Shown: in pieces, positions 20,407-29,281 of the stretch
How positions within the stretch are numbered: position 1 is the first letter of the stretch
Layout of the letters: each line of letters begins with the position of its first letter
Source: Mycolicibacterium rutilum
GTDB taxonomy: Bacteria; Actinomycetota; Actinomycetes; Mycobacteriales; Mycobacteriaceae
DNA length: 64,000 nucleotides
Direction of reading: 5' to 3'
Assembly: GCF_900108565.1 (NCBI RefSeq)
Contig: NZ_LT629971.1
Location: 1,860,001 to 1,924,000, forward strand
Notes under the pieces: generated by a model
The model's input: only the letters and a program-made list of their open reading frames with translations
What the model was told of the DNA's origin: nothing
Database searches by the model: none
Program-made: the position numbers and the translations under genes

Positions 20407-21534
20407 TTGCGCCGAAACGGTATTCCCGCAGGCCTCTTCTCGATCTTGCTCTGCTGGAATACCGTTTCGGCGACCGGCGCGCAGGCCCAGCCCGCGCCGG
20501 TGCCCGATCCGGTACTGCCGCCGCTGGCGCCCGGGCAGGTGATGCGAATCGGCCCGACCGCCGGAACCGGCACGCTGACAAGCGATTACGGCATCGGCGC
20601 GACGGACCTGTGCGAGTTCATGGAGTTCCCCAGCGGCATCCTGCAGGTCTGCGGAGACAGCTTCGCCGGGCAAGGCGTCGGCTACGGTGGCTGGTACTCG
20701 CCGATCGCGTTGCACGTCGACACCGAGTCCGTCGACGACCCGGGCGGTGTCCGGTATGACGGCGTCACCGGCACCGACACACCGCTGCTGGCCGACCCCA
20801 CGCCGACGGGGATGTCGCAGCTGCCCGCCGGCGTCGTGCAGATCAACCGGCAGAACTATCTGATGGTCACCACGGTCCGCGAACTAGACCCGCAGACCTC
20901 CAGGCTGGTGAAAGCCGAAGCAGGACAGGGCAACTGGGCGACAGTGCCGGACTCTGTGCGCGACGCGGCGTACGCCGAGGGGCGGCAGTCGCAGATCAGC
21001 GGATACTACGACCCGATCCCGCGGCCGGACTCCGAACGCGGCTGGGTCTATCTCGTCGCCAACAACTTCGACCGCAGCGCACCGCTGGTGCTGTACCGGG
21101 CGACCCCGCAGGACTTCGAGGACCGGTCCAGCTGGCAGGGCTGGTCGGCGACGCAGGGCTGGGGGCATCCACCGACGCCGCTGTGGCCGGACCGGGTGGG
21201 CGAGATGAGCATCCGGCAGATCGACGGCAAGACCGTGCTGTCGTATTTCAACGCGAGCACCGGCAACATGGAGATGCGGGTGGCCGCCGATCCGACCGGC
21301 CTGGGCACCGCGCCGGTGACGACGGTCGTCGTCGCCGCCGAATGGCCCGACCCGGTCGAGCATCTCGGCCCGCCGGAGAACAACCGGCTGGCCCAACCGT
21401 ACGGCGGGTACATCTCGCCGGGTTCGACGCTCGACGAGGTGCGGGTGTTCGTCAGCCAGTGGAACACCGGCCCGCGCGGCGGTGCGCCGTACCGGGTGAT
21501 CCAGTTCGCGGTCAACCCGTTCAAACCGGTGTAA
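20407..21534 (+). CDS. Secreted DUF4185-like protein
   Basis: About 375 residues with an apparent export signal (GLFSILLCWNTVSATGAQAQP) followed by a strand-rich, probably beta-propeller-like domain resembling DUF4185: DLCEFMEFPSGILQVCGDSFAG, GGWYSPIALHV, WVYLVANNFDRSAPLVLYRA, LSYFNASTGNMEMRVA and PYGGYISPGSTLDEVRVFVSQW. The chosen TTG start is two bases after the asd stop and lies within the long inverted repeat, so the start is uncertain. Position after asd matches Rv3707c. The fold resembles glycan-active or glycan-binding proteins; function unknown. Confidence 0.78.
   Translation: MRRNGIPAGLFSILLCWNTVSATGAQAQPAPVPDPVLPPLAPGQVMRIGPTAGTGTLTSDYGIGATDLCEFMEFPSGILQVCGDSFAGQGVGYGGWYSPIALHVDTESVDDPGGVRYDGVTGTDTPLLADPTPTGMSQLPAGVVQINRQNYLMVTTVRELDPQTSRLVKAEAGQGNWATVPDSVRDAAYAEGRQSQISGYYDPIPRPDSERGWVYLVANNFDRSAPLVLYRATPQDFEDRSSWQGWSATQGWGHPPTPLWPDRVGEMSIRQIDGKTVLSYFNASTGNMEMRVAADPTGLGTAPVTTVVVAAEWPDPVEHLGPPENNRLAQPYGGYISPGSTLDEVRVFVSQWNTGPRGGAPYRVIQFAVNPFKPV
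20410..20472. repeat. Perfect 17-bp inverted repeat after asd
   Basis: Arms 20410-20426 and 20456-20472 are exact reverse complements (CGCCGAAACGGTATTCC and its complement) with a 29-base spacer. It begins six bases after the asd stop. It covers the likely start and signal-peptide codons of the next gene. It could be a terminator for ask-asd, a translational switch, or a small dispersed palindrome. No T-run follows the second arm. Confidence 0.85.
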
Positions 21535-21569
21535 CGCTTCGGCCCTTCGGCGGCACTCACTTTCCATAC

Positions 21570-21591
21570 GCGGCGGTGAACGAACCGCCGC
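21570..21591 (+). terminator. GC-rich hairpin after the DUF4185-like gene
   Basis: GCGGCGGT-gaacga-ACCGCCGC, a perfect 8-bp stem with a six-base loop, lies between the DUF4185-like gene and the DUF417 gene. It is most simply a terminator, although an operator for the sigma operon downstream is possible. Confidence 0.45.
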
Positions 21592-21612
21592 CCCGGAATC
21601 GAAGGAAGTGCC

Positions 21613-22131
21613 ATGACCACCATCAAGGAGGCGATCGTCGTCGCCACCAGCGAGTCGAACGAAACGAAGGTCAACGCCGTCGCCGGCGCGGTCACGCGAT
21701 ACGGGCTGGTCCTGGTGATCGGCTGGATCGGGCTGATGAAGTTCACGGCGTACGAGGCGTACGGCATCGAGCCGCTGGTCGCCAACAGCCCGTTCATGGC
21801 CTGGCTCTACGACATCTTCTCGGTGACGACGTTCTCGGCGCTGCTCGGCGTGCTCGAGGTCGGCGCCGCGGTGCTGATTGCCGTCAAGCCGTGGTGGCCG
21901 ACGGCGTCGGCGGTGGGCAGCGTGGTGGCCGTCGGCTTGTTCGTCGCCACGATCAGCTTCCTGTTCACCACACCCGGTATCGGCGAGGAGGCGGCCGGCG
22001 GCTTCCCGATGCTGTCGACCAGCGGCCAGTTCCTGATCAAGGACGTGGTGCTGCTCGGCGCGGCGCTGTGGACGTTGGCTGATTCTGTGCGCGCTGCCCG
22101 GGTGAACGGGGTTAGTCTCGCTGCACGATGA
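21613..22131 (+). CDS. DUF417 (YkgB/RclC-like) membrane protein
   Basis: 172 residues, four membrane helices: YGLVLVIGWIGLMKF, TTFSALLGVLEVGAAVLIAV, ASAVGSVVAVGLFVATISFLF and the C-terminal FLIKDVVLLGAALWTLAD. The signature PLVANSPFMAWLY and the STSGQFLIKD motif place it in DUF417, whose Escherichia coli members include the reactive-chlorine resistance protein RclC. AAGGAAG lies seven bases before the ATG. The stop overlaps the sigma-factor ATG by four bases, so it is the first gene of a three-gene sigma operon and may be its stress-related output. Confidence 0.85.
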   Translation: MTTIKEAIVVATSESNETKVNAVAGAVTRYGLVLVIGWIGLMKFTAYEAYGIEPLVANSPFMAWLYDIFSVTTFSALLGVLEVGAAVLIAVKPWWPTASAVGSVVAVGLFVATISFLFTTPGIGEEAAGGFPMLSTSGQFLIKDVVLLGAALWTLADSVRAARVNGVSLAAR

Positions 22132-22766
22132 CCGCCGTCATCAACCACGACGAAGGCGCGCTCGTCACCGCCCTCAAGGCCGGCGACGAGAGCGCTTTCG
22201 CCCTGCTCGTCGAGCGGCACACCACCGCCATGCTGCGCATCGCACGCGGCTACGTCGCAACCCAGGAACTCGCCGAGGATGTCGTGCAGGAGACCTGGCT
22301 CGCACTGCTCAAGGGTATCGACGGGTTCGAGGGCCGATCATCCTTGCGCACATGGCTTTTCACGATACTGATCAACACCGCCAAGAAGCGTGGGGTGCGG
22401 GAGCGACAGACCGGCGACGCCGAGTTCGCGGCGTTCACCGGCGGCACGGTCGACGCGGCGCGGTTCCGGGGCGCCGACGACCGCTGGCCGGGCCACTGGC
22501 GGGCCGACGCCGCACCGGCACCGTTTCCGGAGACGCCGGAGAACTCGCTGCTGGGCCGGGAGCTGATGGGCGTCGCGCGGCGCGAACTCGACCGCCTGCC
22601 CGACCGTCAGCGCACCGTCGTCACGCTGCGCGACATCTACGGGTTCGACTCGAAGGAAGTGACCGATTTGCTAGACATCACCGTCGCCAACCAGCGGGTG
22701 CTTCTGCACCGCGGCCGCGCCGCGGTCCGCCAGGCGCTCGAGGTCTACCTCGCGGAGGGATCATGA
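22128..22766 (+). CDS. ECF-type RNA polymerase sigma factor
   Basis: 212 residues with sigma region 2 (ALLVERHTTAMLRIARGYV, DVVQETWLALLKGIDGFEG, SLRTWLFTILINTAKKRG) and region 4 (LDRLPDRQRTVVTLRDIYGF, TVANQRVLLHRGRAAVRQAL). The linker of about 55 residues, rich in Trp, Pro and Ala, is longer than usual. ATG overlaps the DUF417 stop and the stop overlaps the ATG of a zinc anti-sigma protein, the classic arrangement for a controlled ECF factor. No adjacent copy of an obvious autoregulatory promoter was identified. Confidence 0.93.
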   Translation: MTAVINHDEGALVTALKAGDESAFALLVERHTTAMLRIARGYVATQELAEDVVQETWLALLKGIDGFEGRSSLRTWLFTILINTAKKRGVRERQTGDAEFAAFTGGTVDAARFRGADDRWPGHWRADAAPAPFPETPENSLLGRELMGVARRELDRLPDRQRTVVTLRDIYGFDSKEVTDLLDITVANQRVLLHRGRAAVRQALEVYLAEGS

Positions 22767-22993
22767 GCACGATGGACTGCAACGAGCTCGTCGAACTGGT
22801 CACCGCGTACCTCGACGGGTCGCTGGACCACGACACCCGCGCCAGCTTCGACGTGCACCTGCTCGACTGCGACGGGTGCGTCAACTATCTGCAGCAGTTC
22901 CGCGCCACCATCTCGACGCTGGGCAACGTCGACGACGAACTCGATCCCGCCTTCCGCGACAAGCTCATGACGGCGTTCCGCGACTGGCGGTGA
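22763..22993 (+). CDS. Zinc-finger (zf-HC2) anti-sigma factor, 76 aa
   Basis: Begins MSTMDCNELVELVTAYLDG and contains the ZAS signature His32-x3-Cys36-x2-Cys39 (HLLDCDGC), with an additional Cys6 that can complete a zinc site. No membrane segment follows, so it is a soluble, RsrA/RshA-like binder. The Cys/His site suggests a redox or zinc signal. ATG 22763 overlaps the sigma stop (ATGA), giving tight coupling. At 76 residues it is a minimal domain. Confidence 0.88.
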   Translation: MSTMDCNELVELVTAYLDGSLDHDTRASFDVHLLDCDGCVNYLQQFRATISTLGNVDDELDPAFRDKLMTAFRDWR

Positions 22994-22994
22994 A

Positions 22995-24209
22995 TCAGGC
23001 GACGGTGCTGACGTGTTCGGCCGATGCGCCGATGGTCGCGGTGTCGTCGCCGACGATCGTGCGCATCAACATCCGGTGCTCGCGCTCGCCGCGGGCGGTG
23101 GCCCGCGCGATGCCGCCGGGCACGGCGACCGCGGCCGCGCTGCGGGCCAGGTTCACCGGCAACCGCAGCACCGGATACCACGGCAGGTGTGGCCGCAGAC
23201 CCAGCGAGCGCATCGTGCGCGGTCCGAGGAACCCGCTGGTGACCGAAAGATGTTGCGCCCGAGCGATTCGCCGCCGCAGCGCCCGCATGCTGTCGTAGTG
23301 CCAGATCATCGGATCGTCGGCCATCGGCATCGCCAACTGCTTCGACGACTCGTCGGGTTCGGCCAGCGCGCCGAGCGTGTGATAGAGCACGCGGATGCTG
23401 TCGCGGAAGCTGTGAGGCAGCCACTCGTCCTCCACGCCCATCAGCCAGCCGACGTATCGGGTCAGGTGGGCCACGGCGTCATAGTCCTTGGGCCGCAACA
23501 CGACTCCCATACCCGCGGCGCCGACGGCCGGCGCGACGAGCGCGCCGATCAACGTCGCCGCCATGTCGGTCTGGTTGATCGGCACACCCCACTCGTCGGC
23601 GCGCCAGTCCGGCATCGCGCCGACGTGCCTGCGCACCAGGCCGTGGATGAACCGCACGCGCAGCGTCGAGCGGTATCCCGAGCCGTACAACTCCAGCCCG
23701 CCCTCGGCGATGACGTCCATCGCCCACTGCATCGTCTCGGCGAACCGCTTGTTCGAACCCTTTTCGAGCGCGCCGGTGCGTAACAGGGTCTTGTTGAACC
23801 CGGAGAACTGGTAGCCGCCGAGCAGCGACACGTCCCGCGCGACGTACATGCCGTCGGCGCCGCCGCGGCGCAGCGCGCGCTGGCCCCGCCGCAGCTTTGC
23901 CGGATCGACCCAGTCGGGCATCGTCTCGACGTGGTCGAAGAAATCGCGCAGCGGTTGCGGTGCGTCGGGCACGGCGGCGATGCCGTGGGCCAGAGCCTGT
24001 TCGAACAGCGGCCGCATCTGCGCGACGCCGGCTCCGGACATCCACTCGACCAGCCGGTCGACCGGTTCGTCGCCGACCGTCAGCCGCTCACCGAGTCGCT
24101 GCCACTGCTGGGGTGTCGGCGCGCCGATGCCCAGCATGCGGGCCATGGTCCGGATGGCCACCGGCACCGGGCGGGGGTACTCGGGGTGGCGGGCAGGGAT
24201 GGGCTTCAT
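22995..24209 (-). CDS. MpaB/latex-clearing-like oxygenase family (DUF2236)
   Basis: About 404 residues. The family pattern is clear: DVSLLGGYQFSGFNKTLLRTGALEKGSNKRFAETMQW, RVRFIHGLVRRHVGAMPDW and GVPINQTDMAATLIGALV, with the conserved Asp/His residues around the heme or metal pocket. Relatives include latex-clearing protein and MpaB; most mycobacterial members have no assigned substrate. There is no export signal. ATG 24209 has GGAAG seven bases upstream. It converges with the anti-sigma gene, one base apart. A palindrome at 24227-24246 lies just upstream. Confidence 0.88.
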   Translation of the reverse strand: MKPIPARHPEYPRPVPVAIRTMARMLGIGAPTPQQWQRLGERLTVGDEPVDRLVEWMSGAGVAQMRPLFEQALAHGIAAVPDAPQPLRDFFDHVETMPDWVDPAKLRRGQRALRRGGADGMYVARDVSLLGGYQFSGFNKTLLRTGALEKGSNKRFAETMQWAMDVIAEGGLELYGSGYRSTLRVRFIHGLVRRHVGAMPDWRADEWGVPINQTDMAATLIGALVAPAVGAAGMGVVLRPKDYDAVAHLTRYVGWLMGVEDEWLPHSFRDSIRVLYHTLGALAEPDESSKQLAMPMADDPMIWHYDSMRALRRRIARAQHLSVTSGFLGPRTMRSLGLRPHLPWYPVLRLPVNLARSAAAVAVPGGIARATARGEREHRMLMRTIVGDDTATIGASAEHVSTVA

Positions 24210-24226
24210 CGCCTCACTTCCGCTCG

Positions 24227-24246
24227 TTGACAACGCGTGTAGTCAA
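24227..24246. promoter_or_regulatory. Imperfect palindrome upstream of the MpaB-like gene
   Basis: TTGACAACGCGTGTAGTCAA matches its reverse complement at 16 of 20 positions and lies 18 bases before the oxygenase start. The size and symmetry suit a TetR-type operator, though no regulator gene is adjacent. Confidence 0.45.
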
Positions 24247-24347
24247 AAGTTATGTCGCGGCGACGGGCGATGTCAATCGGCCTATTCACAGCTTGCTCAT
24301 AGGCGGCACATGCCCGGCGCATGAGAACCGGGCGCAAGATGTCGACC

Positions 24348-24740
24348 ATGAGCGAAACAACGTCGTCCTCGTCCGAACCGGCGACTTCCCCGGTCGCCAC
24401 GCCGCCGCCGTCCTACAGTGCACCGCCCGGATACGTCGAACCCGCCCGCCGGTCGCGGCTCACCACCGTGGCCGCCTGGGTCGGCATCGTCGCCGGGGTG
24501 GTGTTCATCGTCGCGGTGATCTTCTTCTCCGGCTTCATCCTCGGCGCGCACTCCGCGGATCACCGCGGCGGCGGTGGCCACCGCGGCGGACACGACCGCG
24601 AAGCGATGATCTTCCACCGCGGTCCGCCGCCGATGTTCCCGATGGGACCGCGCGGCGAGTTCGTCCGCCCGCCGTTCGGTGGCGACGGCCCGCGGATGGA
24701 ACCGCCGCAGCCGCCGACGACGGCACCGGCGCGCCCATAG
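24348..24740 (+). CDS. Small membrane protein with Pro/Gly/His-rich tail
   Basis: About 130 residues: a Ser/Pro-rich cytosolic stretch (PPPSYSAPPGYVEPARRSR), a single membrane helix (VAAWVGIVAGVVFIVAVIFFSGFILG), and a low-complexity tail with a Gly/His patch (DHRGGGGHRGGHDRE) and Pro-rich ending. Proteins of this layout are common in mycobacteria and unassigned; the His patch could bind metal. The start is uncertain among ATGs at 24321, 24339 and 24348, none with a strong ribosome site. Confidence 0.7.
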   Translation: MSETTSSSSEPATSPVATPPPSYSAPPGYVEPARRSRLTTVAAWVGIVAGVVFIVAVIFFSGFILGAHSADHRGGGGHRGGHDREAMIFHRGPPPMFPMGPRGEFVRPPFGGDGPRMEPPQPPTTAPARP

Positions 24741-24810
24741 CTCGCGCGCGCCGTCAAGGGCTCACCCCGGGCGTCTTGCCGTCGACGGCGATGCTGGCAT
24801 GATCAAGCGC

Positions 24811-25239
24811 ATGAGCATCGAAGTCGTTTTCACCTCAGAGTCCACCGCAACCGGAGGCGGCCGCGAGGGCCACGTGAAGTCCTCGACCGGACGCATCGAC
24901 CTGAACACCAACCACCCGAAGGAAATGGGTGGCAGCGGTGAGGGCACCAACCCCGAGGAACTGTTCTCCGCCGGTTACGCCGCGTGCTTCCTCGGCGCGC
25001 TGCGCCTGGTCGCGCGCAACGAGAAGATCGACCTCGACGACGCCAGCGGCATCACCGCCCAGGTCGGCTTCGGCAAGGATCCCGCAGGCGGGTTCGCCAT
25101 CAACGCCCACCTCATCGGCTACCTGCCCGGCCTCGAGCAGAGCGCGGCCGACGAGCTGATGAACAAGGCGCACGAGGTGTGCCCGTACTCCAAGGCCACC
25201 CGCGGCAACATCGACGTCACGCTGTCGGCGAAGGTCTAG
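24811..25239 (+). CDS. ohr: Organic hydroperoxide resistance protein, Ohr/OsmC family
   Basis: Thiol peroxidase of 142 residues that reduces organic hydroperoxides. The reactive Cys is in [16 protein letters not shown] and the resolving Cys in [13 protein letters not shown]; the family motif [12 protein letters not shown] is intact. ATG 24811 ([11 protein letters not shown]) is preferred to the in-frame ATG at 24799. No MarR-type ohrR gene is next to it, which is unusual because ohr is normally paired with its regulator. Electron donation in the family comes from lipoylated proteins. Confidence 0.92.
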   Translation: MSIEVVFTSESTATGGGREGHVKSSTGRIDLNTNHPKEMGGSGEGTNPEELFSAGYAACFLGALRLVARNEKIDLDDASGITAQVGFGKDPAGGFAINAHLIGYLPGLEQSAADELMNKAHEVCPYSKATRGNIDVTLSAKV

Positions 25240-25243
25240 CCCC

Positions 25244-25912
25244 ATGGGGCCGCGGCGGTCACGGGGACGGACCCCGGTCGTCCTCACCGCTGCGGTCGTG
25301 GGCCTGTCGGTGGTGGCGCCGGTCGGTACCGCCGTCGCGCGCCCTTCGGATCCCGGCGTGGTGAACTACGCCGTGCTGCCGAAGGGCTCGGTCGGCAATA
25401 TCGTCGGCGCCACACTGCGTTTCGAGTCGACGTTCACCGACCCGGTGCAGAACTTCTCCGTCGACAACCCCGCCTGCAACAACTGGGCCGACATCGGCCT
25501 GCCCGACGTCTACGCCGATCCGGACCTAGCCTCGTTCAACGGCGCGGTCGCCCAGGAGTCGCCGACCGATGCGACGCATCTGGTCAAACAGGCCGTCGGC
25601 GTATACGCCACCACCGACGCCGCCGACCGCGCGTTCCGCCGCGTCGTGGACCGCACCGGCGGCTGCGCGGGGCAGACCACCGCGATGCACCTGAACAACC
25701 TGACCACCCAGGTCTGGACGTTCACCGGCGGGCCCGCGTCGGCCACCGACGCCGACTGGGTCAAGCAGGAAGCGGGCACGGATCGGCGCTGCTTCACCAC
25801 CACCCGGAAACGGGAAAATGTTCTGCTCCAAGCGAAAGTCTGCCAATCCGGCAACGGTGGACCCGCGGTGAACGTGCTGGCCGGGGCCATGCAGAACACG
25901 CTCGGCCAATAA
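25244..25912 (+). CDS. Secreted sensor-like protein (PknH extracellular-domain type), Rv3705c-like
   Basis: 222 residues with a signal peptide (VVLTAAVVGLSVVAPVGTAVA) and a domain carrying four Cys residues (PACNNW, GGCAGQ, DRRCFTT, KVCQSG) that can make two disulfides, as in the extracellular sensor domain of kinase PknH. The closing motif VNVLAGAMQNTL is typical. It precedes egtA as Rv3705c does in M. tuberculosis. ATG 25244 is four bases after the ohr stop, but the functions look unrelated. Ligand unknown. Confidence 0.88.
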   Translation: MGPRRSRGRTPVVLTAAVVGLSVVAPVGTAVARPSDPGVVNYAVLPKGSVGNIVGATLRFESTFTDPVQNFSVDNPACNNWADIGLPDVYADPDLASFNGAVAQESPTDATHLVKQAVGVYATTDAADRAFRRVVDRTGGCAGQTTAMHLNNLTTQVWTFTGGPASATDADWVKQEAGTDRRCFTTTRKRENVLLQAKVCQSGNGGPAVNVLAGAMQNTLGQ

Positions 25913-25958
25913 CGACGCCAGCCATGTAACGAACGCGTCATTCAAAATGCGCGGGAAT

Positions 25959-25987
25959 TTGTCGGTCCCATCTGGAAGATGTGTAGA
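25959..25987 (+). promoter_or_regulatory. Candidate promoter for the egt operon
   Basis: TTGTCG (25959-25964) and TGTAGA (25982-25987) are 17 bases apart, predicting a start about 30 bases before the egtA ATG. The -10 element is only a partial match. Confidence 0.3.
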
Positions 25988-26025
25988 GGGGACGAGCGGT
26001 CCAAACCCGGAAGGGGATGGTTGGG

Positions 26026-27318
26026 ATGACCTTCACCATCACGTCCGAGGTGGACGACGCGCATGCACCGTGCGCCGCGTCCGTCGAGTTGACCAGCGCG
26101 CGCGCCGCGGCCGAGCACGTCGGGCAGGGCTCGCTGCGTGACGGCCCGGTCGGCGCGGTCGGCCTGGAGATCGAGGCGCACTGCATCGACCTGACCAACC
26201 CGATGCGCAGACCCGGATGGCAACAGCTCACCGAGGTCATCGCCGGACTCCCCCCGCTGCCCGGCGGCAGCACGGTCACCGTCGAACCCGGCGGCGCCGT
26301 CGAATTGTCCGGACCTCCGCTGTCCGGTGCGCCCGCCGCGATCTCCGCGATGACCGCCGACCGCGCGGTGCTGCGGGCCGAGTTCGCGCAGGCGGGTCTC
26401 GGCCTGGTGCTGCTCGGCGCCGACCCGCTGCGGCCGCCGCACCGGGTCAACCCGGGCGCCCGGTACCGCGCGATGGAGTCCTTCTTCGACGCCAGCGGCA
26501 CCGCCGCCGCGGGAGCGGCGATGATGACGTCGACCGCGTCGATCCAGGTGAACCTCGATGCCGGGCCCAGCGAGGGCTGGGCGGACCGGGTCCGGCTCGC
26601 ACATGCGCTGGGCCCGACGATGATCGCGATCACGGCCAATTCGCCGCTGCTGGGCGGGCGGTTCGCGGGCTGGCAGTCCGCGCGCCAACACGTGTGGAGT
26701 CAGTTGGACTCGGCGCGCTGCGGTCCCGTGCTCGGCACCAGCGGTGACGATCCGGCCAGCGACTGGGCCCGCTACGCGCTCAAGGCGCCGGTGATGCTGG
26801 TCAACCATCCTGCGGCCGACGCCGAACCGGTCACCGACTGGGTGCCGTTCGCCGACTGGGCCGACGGCCGCGTGCTGCTCGCCGGACGCCGGCCCACGAT
26901 CGCCGACCTCGACTACCACCTGACCACCCTGTTCCCGCCCGTCCGTCCGCGGCGGTGGCTGGAGATCCGCTATCTCGACAGCGTGCCCGACGCGCTGTGG
27001 CCCGCCGTCGCGTTCACCATGACCACGCTGCTCGACGACGCGGGCGCCGCGGACGTCGCCGCGGCAGCCACCGAACCCGTCGCCACCGCGTGGGACCGGG
27101 CCGCCCAGGTCGGCCTCGCCGACCGCCACCTGCGCTCGGCCGCCGAGACGTGCGTGCACGCGGCCGCCGAGCGGGCGCCGGCCGAGCTGAAGGAATCGAT
27201 GCAGCAGCTGGTGCGTTCGGTCGAACAGGGCCGCTGCCCGGCCGACGACTTCAGCGACCGGGTTGTGCACTACGGGATCGCGACCGCGGTCACGCAACTG
27301 GCACGAGGGGAACTGTGA
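26026..27318 (+). CDS. egtA: Ergothioneine pathway glutamate-cysteine ligase EgtA
   Basis: Makes gamma-glutamylcysteine, the sulfur donor for ergothioneine. 430 residues of the GCS2-type ligase fold: [12 protein letters not shown] (metal/ATP Glu), [32 protein letters not shown] and [20 protein letters not shown] 26026 has AAGGGG nine bases upstream; ATG 26017 is an alternative. The stop overlaps the egtB GTG. It is the first gene of the egtABCDE operon. Confidence 0.95.
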   Translation: MTFTITSEVDDAHAPCAASVELTSARAAAEHVGQGSLRDGPVGAVGLEIEAHCIDLTNPMRRPGWQQLTEVIAGLPPLPGGSTVTVEPGGAVELSGPPLSGAPAAISAMTADRAVLRAEFAQAGLGLVLLGADPLRPPHRVNPGARYRAMESFFDASGTAAAGAAMMTSTASIQVNLDAGPSEGWADRVRLAHALGPTMIAITANSPLLGGRFAGWQSARQHVWSQLDSARCGPVLGTSGDDPASDWARYALKAPVMLVNHPAADAEPVTDWVPFADWADGRVLLAGRRPTIADLDYHLTTLFPPVRPRRWLEIRYLDSVPDALWPAVAFTMTTLLDDAGAADVAAAATEPVATAWDRAAQVGLADRHLRSAAETCVHAAAERAPAELKESMQQLVRSVEQGRCPADDFSDRVVHYGIATAVTQLARGEL

Positions 27319-28589
27319 CTCCACGCGAAACGATCGCGCGCGAACTCACCAAGGCCCGCGAGCGCACGCTGCGGCTCGTCGACTTCGACGACGCGGAGCT
27401 GGGTCGCCAGTACAGCCCGCTGATGAGCCCGCTGGTCTGGGACCTCGCCCACATCGGCCAGCAGGAGGAGCTGTGGCTGCTGCGCGACGGCGATCCGCGC
27501 CGCCCCGGCATGCTCGCCCCGGACGTCGAACGGCTCTACGACGCGTTCGTCAACTCCCGCGCCAGCCGCGTGAACCTGCCGCTGCTGCCGCCGTCGGACG
27601 CCAGAACCTACTGCGGCACGGTGCGAAACAAGGTGCTCGACACCCTCGACGCGCTGCCCGACGACGACCCGGGCTTCAACTTCGGATTGGTGATCAGCCA
27701 CGAGAACCAGCACGACGAGACCATGCTGCAGGCGCTGAACCTGCGCTCCGGGCCGCCGCTGCTGGAGCGCGGAACCCACCTGCCGGCCGGCCGCGCAGGC
27801 GTCGCGGGAACATCGGTGCCGGTGCCCGGCGGCGAGTTCGTGCTCGGCGTCGACGCGGTCACCGAACCGCACTCACTGGACAACGAACGGCCCGCGCACA
27901 TCGTCGACGTGCCGGCGTTCCGGATCGGGCGGGTGCCGGTCACCAACGCCGAATGGCGCGACTTCATCGACGACGGCGGCTACGAGGAGCGGCGGTGGTG
28001 GTCCGACCGCGGCTGGGCGCACCGCATCGAGGCCGGCCTGTCCGCACCGCAGTTCTGGAACCCGGACGGCACCCGCGTGCGGTTCGGCCACGTCGAGGAG
28101 GTCCCGCCCGACGAACCCGTCCAGCACGTGACGTACTTCGAGGCCGAGGCCTACGCGGCGTGGGCGGGTGCGCGGCTGCCGACCGAGATCGAATGGGAGA
28201 AGGCCTGCGCGTGGGATCCGGATCTCGGTGCGCGGCGCCGCTATCCGTGGGGTTCGTCGGAGCCCACCGCGCATCTGGCGAACCTCGGCGGCGACGCGCT
28301 GCGACCCGCGCCGGTCGGCGCCTATCCGGCGGGCGCCTCGGCCTACGGCGCCGAACAGATGCTCGGCGACGTCTGGGAGTGGACGACGTCGGCGCTGAGG
28401 CCCTGGCCCGGGTTCACGCCGATGGTCTACGAACGCTATTCGCAGCCGTTCTTCGACGGTGACTACAAGATCCTGCGGGGCGGTTCGTGGGCAGTCGCCG
28501 CGGGCGTCCTGCGGCCGAGCTTCCGCAACTGGGACCATCCGATCCGGCGGCAGATCTTCGCCGGTGTCCGTCTGGCCTGGAACGGCTGA
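27315..28589 (+). CDS. egtB: Ergothioneine sulfoxide synthase EgtB
   Basis: Non-heme iron enzyme joining gamma-glutamylcysteine to hercynine with oxygen. 424 residues: an N-terminal DinB-like domain and a C-terminal formylglycine-generating-enzyme-like domain ([32 protein letters not shown]). Iron ligands are visible as His46 ([10 protein letters not shown]), His129 and His133 (SHENQHDE), matching the three-His site known in the family. The GTG start overlaps egtA (GTGA), and the stop shares a base with the egtC ATG. Confidence 0.97.
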   Translation: MTPRETIARELTKARERTLRLVDFDDAELGRQYSPLMSPLVWDLAHIGQQEELWLLRDGDPRRPGMLAPDVERLYDAFVNSRASRVNLPLLPPSDARTYCGTVRNKVLDTLDALPDDDPGFNFGLVISHENQHDETMLQALNLRSGPPLLERGTHLPAGRAGVAGTSVPVPGGEFVLGVDAVTEPHSLDNERPAHIVDVPAFRIGRVPVTNAEWRDFIDDGGYEERRWWSDRGWAHRIEAGLSAPQFWNPDGTRVRFGHVEEVPPDEPVQHVTYFEAEAYAAWAGARLPTEIEWEKACAWDPDLGARRRYPWGSSEPTAHLANLGGDALRPAPVGAYPAGASAYGAEQMLGDVWEWTTSALRPWPGFTPMVYERYSQPFFDGDYKILRGGSWAVAAGVLRPSFRNWDHPIRRQIFAGVRLAWNG

Positions 28590-29281
28590 TGTGCCGGCAT
28601 CTTGGGTGGCTCGGCGAACCGGTCTCGGTGGCGTCGCTCGTCACGGAACCCGCGAACGGTCTTCTGGTGCAGTCGTATTCACCGCGAAGGCAGAAGCACG
28701 GCCTGATGAACGCTGACGGGTGGGGCGTCGGCTTCTTCGACGGTGATACCCCTCGGCGGTGGCGCAGCGCGACCCCGATGTGGGGGGACGCCTCGCTGGC
28801 GTCGGTGGCGCCGGCACTGCGCAGCGGATGCATCGTGGCCGCCGTGCGCTCGGCCAGCGTCGGCATGCCGATCGAGGCGACCGCGTCGGCGCCGTTCACC
28901 GACGGGCAGTGGCTGCTGTCGCACAACGGCCTCGTCGACCGTGCCGTCCTGCCGCTGTCCGCGACCGCCGAGTCGACCAACGACAGCGCGCTGCTGGCCG
29001 CGTCGATCTTCGCGCGCGGCCTCGACGCGCTGGGCCACACCATCGTCGAGGTCGCCGCCGCCGATCCCAACGCGCGACTGAACATCCTGGCGGGCAACGG
29101 GTCCCGACTGCTCGCCACGACGTGGGGGGACACGCTGTCGATGCTGCGGCGTCGCGACGGTGTCGTGCTGGCCAGCGAACCCTACGACGACGACCCGGGG
29201 TGGCAGGAGATCCCCGACCGCCACCTCGTCGAGGTCACCGGAGCCGGTGTCGAGTTGACACCCTTGAAAGGATCGTCATGA
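28589..29281 (+). CDS. egtC: Gamma-glutamyl hercynylcysteine sulfoxide hydrolase EgtC
   Basis: Ntn-type amidohydrolase that removes the glutamyl group from the EgtB product. 230 residues starting [11 protein letters not shown], with Cys2 as nucleophile and the family elements [26 protein letters not shown] and SHNGLVDR. The TGATG junction with egtB and the ATGA junction with egtD indicate coupled translation. Confidence 0.96.
   Translation: MCRHLGWLGEPVSVASLVTEPANGLLVQSYSPRRQKHGLMNADGWGVGFFDGDTPRRWRSATPMWGDASLASVAPALRSGCIVAAVRSASVGMPIEATASAPFTDGQWLLSHNGLVDRAVLPLSATAESTNDSALLAASIFARGLDALGHTIVEVAAADPNARLNILAGNGSRLLATTWGDTLSMLRRRDGVVLASEPYDDDPGWQEIPDRHLVEVTGAGVELTPLKGSS

Noticed and set aside
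24778..24789. Perfect palindrome GCCGTCGACGGC before ohr
   Set aside because: GC-only 12-mer palindromes are frequent at this composition and it does not resemble OhrR sites.
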